Origin: an uncultured Porphyromonas sp.
GTDB taxonomy: Bacteria; Bacteroidota; Bacteroidia; Bacteroidales; Porphyromonadaceae
DNA: 14,473 bases
Direction of reading: 5' to 3'
Assembly: GCF_915070105.1 (NCBI RefSeq)
Contig: NZ_CAJZFJ010000057.1
Coordinates: 1 to 14,473 of the forward strand
Shown: piece after piece, positions 7,867-14,473 of the stretch
Position numbering within the stretch: position 1 is the first letter of the stretch
Layout of the letters: each line of letters opens with the position of its first letter
The notes under the pieces: model-generated
Told to the model about the DNA's origin: nothing
The model's input: the letters and a program-made list of their open reading frames with translations, nothing else
Databases searched by the model: none
Made by a program: the position numbers and the translations under genes

Positions 7867-7881
7867 GTCGTATGGATCTGA

Positions 7882-7923
7882 GATGATCGTCTTGTCCCTA
7901 GCTTGAGGGGCAGGACGATTATC
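7882..7923 (+). terminator. Terminator-like hairpin after the dehydrogenase remnant
   Basis: Bases 7882-7898 pair with 7907-7923 over 17 positions (three G-U, no mismatch) around an 8-nt loop; the + strand then continues GTTTAA. It is 15 bp past the stop of the MDR remnant and is best read as that lost gene's terminator. It may now insulate the susC promoter from upstream transcription. Confidence 0.6.
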
Positions 7924-8168
7924 GTTTAACCCAATCCCTTTCTGTCAGCTTGAAGAGGGTCAGTGCAAGCCAAAAACATGGCGAGGATGTGAGGTGGAGA
8001 CTGAGGGTAGGTAGGGGGGGAAAGATAGAAAAGTATGGTAAGGTGATCAGTAGGATTCATTGAGTAATGGTTGTCGGACTAGGTCTATTTGCTGAATGAT
8101 CCCCCCAGGTGTGTATCTAAACATCTTGTGGAATGGTTACGCAGTGGGCTATATTACAGCGGGTTAAA
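7924..8168. other. Intergenic stretch, nothing assigned
   Basis: No ORF of interest and no clear promoter on either strand. It contains a G-rich patch (about 7993-8020) and becomes AT-rich towards the susC promoter. Confidence 0.4.
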
Positions 8169-8192
8169 TTACTTAAATATTTTATTAAGTAA
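8169..8192. promoter_or_regulatory. 24-bp AT-rich dyad upstream of the susC promoter (candidate operator)
   Basis: TTACTTAA (8169-8176) and TTAAGTAA (8185-8192) are perfect inverted repeats separated by 8 bp. The centre lies about 65 bp before the predicted transcription start, just upstream of the -33 element at 8209. That is a usual place for an activator or repressor dimer. No regulator gene is in the window. Confidence 0.5.
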
Positions 8193-8208
8193 GCACCTGA
8201 TTTATTGC

Positions 8209-8238
8209 TTGCGTTTTCAATTTTTGTATATAACTTTG
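8209..8238 (+). promoter_or_regulatory. Bacteroidetes-type promoter for the susCD pair
   Basis: TTG at 8209-8211, a 19-bp spacer, and TAACTTTG at 8231-8238 match the primary-sigma consensus TTG-N19-TAnnTTTG exactly. The predicted start is around 8245-8249, which gives a leader of about 310 nt before susC. Confidence 0.75.
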
Positions 8239-8244
8239 CCTTTA

Positions 8245-8558
8245 TTAAGGAGGTAGATTAACTCCTGGTAATATTGTAAAGTAAGACGACGTATTGAAAA
8301 GGTGCCAGAGGGGGCAGTTTAGCTCCCATTGCCGAGTAATAACAGGGATAATACCCCCTATGGAGACTCTCGCATATCGTGATGGTATGTGGTATGCCTT
8401 GTAAGATATTCGTATTTATTACAATGGAGGTATATATTGATCTATATACAGAGCAGGCAAGGAATGAAATAGGGACACCTATTTATCTCTTGGCTGCTGG
8501 GATTATGCCGAAATGAATCCAAACTATAATCACGTTTCACTAACACTTACTTACGAAG
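8245..8558 (+). promoter_or_regulatory. Long structured 5' leader of susC
   Basis: Predicted untranslated leader with several stem-loops. AGGAG 8248-8252 pairs with CTCCT 8262-8266 at the very 5' end. GGGGGC 8310-8315 pairs with GCTCCC 8322-8327 (one G-U). GTATATA 8430-8436 pairs with TATATAC 8443-8449. AAATAGG 8467-8473 pairs with CCTATTT 8478-8484 around a GACA loop. The G-run can alternatively pair as AGGGGG 8309-8314 with CCCCCT 8354-8359, which excludes the second hairpin and ends just before an ATG at 8360. I could not match it to a known riboswitch class. It could be an attenuator, a target for an sRNA, or simply a leader with chance pairings. Confidence 0.45.
8360..8404 (+). CDS. Possible 14-codon leader ORF
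   Basis: ATG at 8360 opens METLAYRDGMWYAL and stops at TAA 8402-8404, inside the predicted susC transcript and about 155 nt before susC. It begins right after the alternative-pairing element CCCCCT. There is no ribosome-binding site clearer than elsewhere in this genome and no run of one amino acid that would suggest classical attenuation. It may be chance. Confidence 0.2.
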   Translation: METLAYRDGMWYAL

Positions 8559-11500
8559 ATGAAGTATTTCTACAAGTACTTTACCGCTAGGGTCGTGCTA
8601 CTGACCTTGGCGATGCTCCTAAGTAGTTCGCTTGTTGCCTGGGCGCAAGGTACGATCACCATCAAGGGGGTCGTCACTGACACCCAAAAAGATCCTCTAG
8701 CTGGGGTATCTATCCGCGTCAAGGGAACCACTACGGGGACAACGACCAGTGCCACTGGGGGCTACACCCTCCAGGGGGTCTCTCGCAATGCTATCCTCGT
8801 CTTCACCTACGTCGGGATGAAGAAGCAAGAGATCCCTGTCTCGGGACGTACAGAGATCGATGTCGTCCTCGAGGATGACGCTCAGATGACCCAAGAGGTC
8901 GTTGTCGTCGGCTATGGTACACAGAAGAAGGTGAATCTCACGGGTGCTGTCTCCTCCATCGACTCCAAGTCTCTGGCTGCCCGTCCTGTACAGAACCTCG
9001 GCCAGGCTCTACAGGGGATGATCCCAGGTCTTAACCTCTCTGTCGGGAACTCCGGTGGAGCCCTCAATAGCACCATGGCTCTCAATATCCGCGGTACGGG
9101 TACTATCGGTAGCGGATCGAACTCTAGCCCACTCGTTCTAATCGACGGGTCAGAGGGCGATATGAATGCTCTAGCTCCTAACGATATCGAGAGCATTTCG
9201 ATCCTGAAGGATGCTTCTGCGAGCTCGATCTACGGTTCACGTGCTGCCTTCGGGGTAGTCCTCATCAAGACCAGGAGTGGTCGTGAGGGTCGCGCACGTG
9301 TCTCCTATGGGGGTAATGTGCGCTTTTCTACCGCTACACAGGTGCCTGAGATGATGGACTCTGAGCAGTTCGCCAAGTACTTCAATATCGCTGGGGCAAA
9401 CTCAGGGAATGGTACCGTCTTCACCGACGAGATCATGAAGCGCATCGTAGACTATAAGAATGGTACGATCGATGATAAGTTCCGCTCTGGAACGGTCTGG
9501 AACGAGCGTACCAATGCATGGGATCTCTACACGGGAGCTTGGGCCAACACCAACTGGTTCGACGAGATGTACCGCAAGAACGTCCCTACTCACGAGCACA
9601 ACATCTCCATCTCTGGGGGGAGTGGCAAGACGAACTATTACCTCAGTGGCGCACTCCTCGATCAGCAGGGGCTGATTCGCTATGGTCGTGATACCTTCAA
9701 GCGCTACAACCTCACCGCCAAGATCAGCACCGATATTACTCCATGGCTGACCATCTCCTATACCAATCGCTGGTCTCGTGACGAGTATTCTCGTCCTAGC
9801 TATATGACGGGTCTCTTCTTCCACAACATCGCTCGTCGCTGGCCGACCAACCCTGTGCGTGACATCAACGGTCACCTCATTCCCGGTAACGAGACCATCC
9901 AGATGCGTGACGGGGGTATCGACCGTAACCAGAAGGATCGTGTGAACCAGCAGCTCATCCTAGAGGCTCGTCCTATGGAGGGACTCCTACTGCGTGCTGA
10001 GAACAACTACAATACGACCTATAACCACAATCACTGGGATGTACTCGCTATCTACAGCTACGATAATAAGGGGCTCCCTCGCCTAACCTCACGTGAGGGT
10101 GGTGACGATGGACAGACCAGCGTGGGCGAGAGCACATGGAAGAATGACTACTTCAATGGACGCTACTACGCCGAGTACAGCCGTATCTTTGCCGAGAAGC
10201 ACGATGTCAAGCTCATCGCAGGTCTTGACCTCGAAGTCAATAAGTATCATAATCTCGGTGGTACAAAGAAGGATCTGATCTCGAACCAAGTGCCCACAAT
10301 CAATACGGCTACTAACGATAAGCCTACTCTCTATTCGGGCTACACCCATTGGGCTACGATGGGTAGCTTTGCTCGTCTGAACTATGCTTACGATGAGCGC
10401 TACCTCCTAGAGGTATCGGTACGTACCAACGGATCCTCTCGCTTCATCGGCGACAAGCGTTGGGCTACTTTCCCTTCCTTCTCTGCTGGTTGGAATATCG
10501 CCAATGAGAAGTTCTTTGAACCCCTCAAGAGCACTGTCTCTATGCTGAAGCTCCGTGGCTCATGGGGTACGCTAGGGAATACTGAGGTACAGGCGCTCTA
10601 CCCATGGTTCCTCTCTCAGCCAGTAGGCACGGCTAACTCTGCTTGGCTCGTCGGTGGTGAGCGCCTGAATACCTCCAATGCTCCTGGCATCGTCTCGAAC
10701 TCCCTCACCTGGGAGCGCATCGAGTCCTGGAACCTTGGTCTCGACTTCGCTGCCTTCAACAATAGACTACAGGGTACTCTCGAGTACTTCAATCGTACCA
10801 CCCGAGATATGGTCGGACCTCCTGCTCCACTGCCCTTTACCCTCGGTGTCGGTCAGCCTCAGGTGAACAATGCAACCCTTGTATCTAAGGGTTGGGAAGC
10901 CGAACTGAAGTGGCGTGACCAGATCGACAAGGTAAACTACGGCCTACGTCTCGTCCTCTCGGATGATATCCAGACTGTCACTCAGTACTACAACCCTACA
11001 GGGACGCTCTCCACATGGTACGCAGGTCGTCGTATGGGTGAGTTCTGGGGATATACGACTCAGGGTATCGCCAAGACCAACGATGAGATGAATGAACACC
11101 TAAGAGCCAATCAGCCCGCATGGGGTAATAACTGGCAGGCTGGTGATATCATGTACAAGGACCTCAATGGTGACGGTAAGGTCAATAGTGGTGCGAGCAC
11201 ACTCGCTGACCACGGAGACCTACGTAAGCTCGGGTATAATGTCCCTCGCTACAAGTTTGGCTTCAATGCCGACGTTACTTGGCGGGATATTGACTTTAGT
11301 TTCTTCCTACAGGGTATCGGTCGTCGGGACTGGTTTGACAACTCTCCTTACTCTGTCGGCGCTACCAGCCATGGGCAGTGGCAGTCTGTGGGCTTCAAGG
11401 AGCACTGGGACTTCTTCCGTCCTGAGGGTGACCCTAATGGGGCTAACCTAAATGCTCGCTTCCCACGTCCTCTCTTCAGTCAGGGTGGTAAGAACATGCA

Positions 11501-11756
11501 GACGCAGTCTCGCTACGTCGTCAATGCTGCCTACCTGCGTATCAAGAATATCCAGCTAGGCTATACGCTCCCAGCATCCCTGTCGAAGAAGATCGGGATA
11601 AGCCGTCTGCGTGTCTACACTTCGGCTGATAATCTCGTGACTTTCACCAAACTTCCTAAGATCTTCGACCCCGAAGCTACGGGTGGCGACTGGGGACCAG
11701 GTAAGATCTACCCACTACAGCGTACGATCTCCTTCGGGCTCAATGTCAATATCTAA
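8559..11756 (+). CDS. SusC/RagA-family TonB-linked outer-membrane transporter
   Basis: Outer-membrane beta-barrel that imports a ligand captured with its SusD partner, driven by TonB. Residues 1-29 are a signal peptide with cleavage after AWA. A carboxypeptidase-regulatory-like beta-sandwich domain covers about 33-107. The TonB-box/plug start EVVVVGYGTQKK lies at 113-124, and the plug ends with ILKDASASSIYGSRAAFG (215-232) and VVLIKT. The barrel follows to residue 1065 and includes a calcium-loop-like DLNGDGKVN (868-876) and the usual late strand RLRVYTSADNLVTFT. Length is normal for the family. The final residue is Ile (GLNVNI) where an aromatic residue, usually Phe, is typical. The ATG at 8559 starts exactly at the signal peptide. 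The predicted promoter is at 8209-8238. The substrate cannot be inferred; nothing marks it as the starch transporter. Confidence 0.95.
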   Translation: MKYFYKYFTARVVLLTLAMLLSSSLVAWAQGTITIKGVVTDTQKDPLAGVSIRVKGTTTGTTTSATGGYTLQGVSRNAILVFTYVGMKKQEIPVSGRTEIDVVLEDDAQMTQEVVVVGYGTQKKVNLTGAVSSIDSKSLAARPVQNLGQALQGMIPGLNLSVGNSGGALNSTMALNIRGTGTIGSGSNSSPLVLIDGSEGDMNALAPNDIESISILKDASASSIYGSRAAFGVVLIKTRSGREGRARVSYGGNVRFSTATQVPEMMDSEQFAKYFNIAGANSGNGTVFTDEIMKRIVDYKNGTIDDKFRSGTVWNERTNAWDLYTGAWANTNWFDEMYRKNVPTHEHNISISGGSGKTNYYLSGALLDQQGLIRYGRDTFKRYNLTAKISTDITPWLTISYTNRWSRDEYSRPSYMTGLFFHNIARRWPTNPVRDINGHLIPGNETIQMRDGGIDRNQKDRVNQQLILEARPMEGLLLRAENNYNTTYNHNHWDVLAIYSYDNKGLPRLTSREGGDDGQTSVGESTWKNDYFNGRYYAEYSRIFAEKHDVKLIAGLDLEVNKYHNLGGTKKDLISNQVPTINTATNDKPTLYSGYTHWATMGSFARLNYAYDERYLLEVSVRTNGSSRFIGDKRWATFPSFSAGWNIANEKFFEPLKSTVSMLKLRGSWGTLGNTEVQALYPWFLSQPVGTANSAWLVGGERLNTSNAPGIVSNSLTWERIESWNLGLDFAAFNNRLQGTLEYFNRTTRDMVGPPAPLPFTLGVGQPQVNNATLVSKGWEAELKWRDQIDKVNYGLRLVLSDDIQTVTQYYNPTGTLSTWYAGRRMGEFWGYTTQGIAKTNDEMNEHLRANQPAWGNNWQAGDIMYKDLNGDGKVNSGASTLADHGDLRKLGYNVPRYKFGFNADVTWRDIDFSFFLQGIGRRDWFDNSPYSVGATSHGQWQSVGFKEHWDFFRPEGDPNGANLNARFPRPLFSQGGKNMQTQSRYVVNAAYLRIKNIQLGYTLPASLSKKIGISRLRVYTSADNLVTFTKLPKIFDPEATGGDWGPGKIYPLQRTISFGLNVNI

Positions 11757-11780
11757 TCGGCATCTAATCGAACAAGCATT

Positions 11781-13859
11781 ATGAGACTACATAATCACTG
11801 GAGTCGGACGCTGATCCTCGCCTCTGGACTCCTCGCCCTCTCCTCGTGTAATATCCTCGATCGTGAGCCTCTGGATCAGGTCGGTCCCGCAGACTACTAC
11901 ACGACTGCCGAGCAGATCGGCACCTTCACGATCAACTACTATGCCTCTCTCTTCCCTGGGCATGGTAGTGGAGGCTACCACGCAGGGATAGCTACCTATG
12001 ATAATGGTACGGATAACCAGGCTACGACCAATCCGAACCGTACGATGTTCAGCAACACTTCGTGGAAGGTCGAAAGCACCGGTCAACCCTCCATCGCCTC
12101 GATCCGTAACGTGAACTGGTACATGGAGCAAGTCCTCCCCAAGTTCTACGCTGGTAAGATCGTCGGGACACAGGCCGATATCAACCACTATATCGGAGAG
12201 GCCTATGCCATCCGTGCCCTGCTCTACTACGATGCTTTGCAATCCTACGGGGACTTCCCTATCATTACACAGACTCTGCCTATAGAGCAGGAGACCCTAC
12301 AGAAGGCCTCACAGAGACGTCCTCGTAATGAGGTCGCCCGCTTTATCCTCAGCGAGCTTGACTCTGCAATCAAGTATCTGAAGCCTACCTTCCCAATGAA
12401 TCAGCGTCTGACCAAGAACGCTGCTCAGCTACTCAAGAGCCGTGTGGCGCTCTACGAAGGAACCTTCGAGAAGCACCACCGAGGCACAGGGCGTGTCCCA
12501 GGTGATGCCACTTGGCCAGGTAAGGACAAGGAGTGGAACAAGGGTAAGGTCTTCGATCAGGATGCTGAGGTCAAGTTCTTCCTCGAGCAGGCTATGGCAT
12601 CTGCCAAGGTCGTTGCCGATGCGGTATCTCTGACCCCCAACTCGCACGAGATCAATCCTCCCCTTCCGACCTATAGCGGCTGGAATTCCTACTATGAGAT
12701 GTTTGCCTCCAGAAGCCTTGAATCCTTCTCTGAGATTCTGCTGTGGAGACAGTACAGCAAGGACAAGAAGATCCTTCACCTCGTCTCTCACCAGCTGATC
12801 TCTGGTACGAACTCGGGCTGGACACGTGGTCTCGTAGAGTCCTTCCTCATGAAGGATGGTACTCCTTACTACAAGCGTAATACGGCTACTTATAATGATG
12901 AGACGATCGATAATGTGAAGAAGGATCGTGATGAGCGCCTGCAGCTCTTCCTCTTCGCTGAGTCCGATGCTCGTACCTACAATGAGACCAAGAAGGAGAT
13001 CAATAAGTATGAGTGCGCGAACATGATCGACAAGCCTGAGGTCAGAGACGTCACTGGCTATGCTCAGCGTAAGTATTACAACTACGATCCCTCTATGCGT
13101 CACGGCTCAGAGATGAACGACGTTTCGGGTGTGCCCATCCTCAGAGCTTCCGAAGCTTACCTCAACTACATCGAGGCGTCCTATGAACTCAATAAGACCC
13201 TAGATGCTGATGCACGTAAGTACTGGGACGCGCTCCGTGCTCGTGCTGGTATCACGGGGACTATAGATGCGACCATAGCCGCTACGGATATGTCTGTGGA
13301 GGCTAATGTCAATAGGCCTTCCTACGACTGGGGTGCTTTCTCTCAGGGGCAGCCCGTGGATCCTACGCTCTATAGCATCCGTCGTGAGCGTCGCTGTGAG
13401 TTTGCTGGTGAGGGTATACGTCACAACGACCTCGTTCGCTGGTGCGCTATGGACCAGGTCAAGAACTATGTCATCGAGGGTGTGAACTTCTGGACAAAGA
13501 TCCACAAGTATCCCTACTTCTGGGGGACGAAGAAGGTGAAGGTCACAGGTCCCGATGGCAAGGAGAAGGAAGAACAGGTGCCTGATCCTACTACGACCAG
13601 AGTAATCGCTGATGGTAGCTCTAAGTCCAACATCTCGCAGCAATCACTTGGCCTCTACCATCGTCCTTACCAGATCATCTCGAAGGCTAATAACAACGAC
13701 ATGTTCGATGGCTATACCTTCTATCAGGCTCACTACCTTAGCCCAGTCTCTATCCAGACCCTAGAGCTCTGTGCTCCGAACAACCAGATTGATGCTACGT
13801 ACTTCTACCAGAACATCAACTGGCCCACGAATACGAACAATCCCTATGCGATCAAGTAG
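11781..13859 (+). CDS. SusD/RagB-family nutrient-binding surface lipoprotein
   Basis: Surface lipoprotein that caps the SusC barrel and binds the ligand. A type II signal peptide ends at lipobox LSSC with lipidated Cys23. Helical TPR-type SusD hallmarks are EAYAIRALLYYDALQSYGDF (140-159), NAAQLLKSRVALYEG (213-227), ILRASEAYLNYIEASYELN in the C-terminal half and RRERRCEFAGEGIRHNDLVRW near 533-553. At 692 residues it is longer than RagB or SusD (about 500-550), so extra ligand-facing loops are likely. One lysine-rich insert, following HKYPYFWG (TKKVKVTGPDGKEKEEQ), resembles such a loop. The gene lies 24 bp after susC with no promoter, so the two are co-transcribed. The gap carries a short direct repeat, ATCTAATCG at 11751-11759 and 11762-11770, which includes the susC stop. 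Confidence 0.94.
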   Translation: MRLHNHWSRTLILASGLLALSSCNILDREPLDQVGPADYYTTAEQIGTFTINYYASLFPGHGSGGYHAGIATYDNGTDNQATTNPNRTMFSNTSWKVESTGQPSIASIRNVNWYMEQVLPKFYAGKIVGTQADINHYIGEAYAIRALLYYDALQSYGDFPIITQTLPIEQETLQKASQRRPRNEVARFILSELDSAIKYLKPTFPMNQRLTKNAAQLLKSRVALYEGTFEKHHRGTGRVPGDATWPGKDKEWNKGKVFDQDAEVKFFLEQAMASAKVVADAVSLTPNSHEINPPLPTYSGWNSYYEMFASRSLESFSEILLWRQYSKDKKILHLVSHQLISGTNSGWTRGLVESFLMKDGTPYYKRNTATYNDETIDNVKKDRDERLQLFLFAESDARTYNETKKEINKYECANMIDKPEVRDVTGYAQRKYYNYDPSMRHGSEMNDVSGVPILRASEAYLNYIEASYELNKTLDADARKYWDALRARAGITGTIDATIAATDMSVEANVNRPSYDWGAFSQGQPVDPTLYSIRRERRCEFAGEGIRHNDLVRWCAMDQVKNYVIEGVNFWTKIHKYPYFWGTKKVKVTGPDGKEKEEQVPDPTTTRVIADGSSKSNISQQSLGLYHRPYQIISKANNNDMFDGYTFYQAHYLSPVSIQTLELCAPNNQIDATYFYQNINWPTNTNNPYAIK

Positions 13860-13975
13860 TCCACACCCCGTGTACTATACCAGTCGATAGTGTATCGTAT
13901 CCCAAGGCTCTTCGTAGTGTCTCTTCAGACTAGGCAAGCCCCTAGATAGTAGGCACTCTCTAAGACGCTCAGAAT

Positions 13976-14020
13976 GAACGCCCCCATCACCTATGTCAAG
14001 CTGGTGGGGGCGTTCCTTAT
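13976..14020 (+). terminator. Terminator of the susCD operon
   Basis: GAACGCCCCCATCA (13976-13989) pairs with TGGTGGGGGCGTTC (14002-14015), 14 bp with one G-U and a 12-nt loop, followed by CTTAT. It lies 116 bp after the susD stop. The intervening 13860-13975 shows no gene. Confidence 0.8.
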
Positions 14021-14021
14021 A

Positions 14022-14113
14022 TGATCGCCTTTGCGCTGTCGGTAAGAACGCTCTCACGCTCTCGGTATGAGCGCAAGAGCGTTCTCGGTAAGAGCGCAAG
14101 AGCGTTCTCGGTA
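14022..14113. repeat. Four tandem 23-bp repeats after the susCD terminator
   Basis: Units start at 14022, 14045, 14068 and 14091, each ending TCGGTA, with a degenerate fifth start (TGATCGT) at 14114. Units 3 and 4 differ by one base and share AGAGCGTTCTCGGTA; units 1 and 2 are more diverged. AGAACGCTCT in unit 2 (14045-14054) is the inverse of AGAGCGTTCT in units 3 (14076-14085) and 4 (14099-14108), so an RNA could fold back. Units abut without spacers, so this is not a CRISPR array. Role unknown. Confidence 0.85.
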
Positions 14114-14441
14114 TGATCGTTTTAGCCCTTTTGTGGAGGGCGTTTGTAGGCCCTCGGTGGGTGTGTTTGCGTTTTGCTTGGGCTACGAGCCTTTGTGAAA
14201 TGGGGGGCGGACATGGGGATTATGCCCTTTAGGCAGTGCCTAGGGAAGCGACAAGAGCTATTTCCGGGTCGAAAACTGAGCCGCAGGGATGATTTTGGGA
14301 TCGACCTGGGTATGCTCCCGGGTGTCCGAGTTCGGAAATTACATAGTCGGATAAAAATTTTTTCCATCCATGTAAGTTGTTTGCTATCGGGTTAATGAAT
14401 ACAACTCACAGGCGGTTTTTCAGAAGTTTTTCATGGGAAGA
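14114..14441. other. Unassigned region near the right edge
   Basis: No protein family recognised. A 73-codon + strand frame (14174-14395) and an 81-codon minus-strand frame overlap here without motifs. Towards the end the base composition turns T-rich, with two related stretches: TTTTTTCCATCCATG near 14358-14372 and TTTTTCATGGGAAG near 14427-14440. This could be a decayed mobile or intergenic repeat unit, but its ends are not visible. Confidence 0.3.
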
Positions 14442-14473
14442 TTTGGTTGGTATTGGGTATTTGATATACCTTT
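14442..14473 (+). promoter_or_regulatory. Candidate promoter cut by the right edge
   Basis: TTTG at 14442-14445, then 21 bp, then TACCTTT ending at the last base. If the next base is G, this is a full TAnnTTTG box, the same TACCTTTG as before malQ. It would drive a + strand gene beyond the window. Confidence 0.35.

Noticed and set aside
7993..8020. G-quadruplex candidate
   Set aside because: Only two tracts of three or more G, so at best a weak two-tetrad structure; no further support.
8296..8360. TPP or cobalamin riboswitch suggested by GGTGCC and GGATAATA-like strings
   Set aside because: The conserved cores of these classes (CTGAGA with the downstream ACCTGATC box, or the GCCACTG and AGTCAGGA boxes) are missing.
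6900..8558. tRNA or rRNA genes in the long intergenic gap
   Set aside because: No cloverleaf arms or TTCGA-type T-loop could be found on either strand by reading.
14022..14113. CRISPR array
   Set aside because: The 23-bp units abut with no spacers and are imperfect; no cas gene is present.

Overview
The window looks like chromosomal DNA of a member of the Bacteroidales, most likely a Porphyromonas-type organism. Three things point there: a SusC/SusD (RagA/RagB-type) outer-membrane pair, Bacteroidetes-type promoters (TTG-N19-TAnnTTTG) with few Shine-Dalgarno sites, and a GH77 glucanotransferase carrying tandem N-terminal CBM20 modules. The genus is inferred from gene style and base composition; there is no rRNA or other species marker.

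Left block (1-5007): three genes on the + strand. malQ (4-alpha-glucanotransferase) overlaps phoH (PhoH-family ATPase) through an ATGATG junction, and purC (SAICAR synthase) follows after 44 bp. The spacing suggests one transcript. It ends at a very long hairpin (stem up to 26 bp) that also closes the convergent gene on the other strand.

Middle (5040-8558): a minus-strand LTA-synthase/sulfatase-family membrane enzyme, then about 1.66 kb without a convincing intact gene. This gap holds a -7 promoter box for the LTA-synthase-like gene, a G/C-rich hairpin, three tandem 22-bp GTGTAC-rich repeats, the C-terminal remnant of a zinc-type alcohol dehydrogenase/quinone oxidoreductase (MDR) gene with its terminator-like hairpin still in place, an AT-rich 24-bp dyad, and a near-consensus promoter. 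The promoter is followed by a leader of about 310 nt with several stem-loops, two mutually exclusive pairings and a possible 14-codon ORF.

Right block (8559-13859): a SusC-type TonB-dependent transporter and its SusD-type lipoprotein, 24 bp apart. Together they should form an outer-membrane uptake complex. No cognate enzyme or regulator lies beside them, so the substrate cannot be read from the window. A terminator follows, then four imperfect 23-bp tandem repeats, an unassigned stretch, and what looks like a second promoter cut by the right edge.

The genes themselves belong to known families. The parts least explained by known families are non-coding: the structured susC leader, the two short tandem-repeat arrays with periods near two helical turns, and the dehydrogenase remnant.
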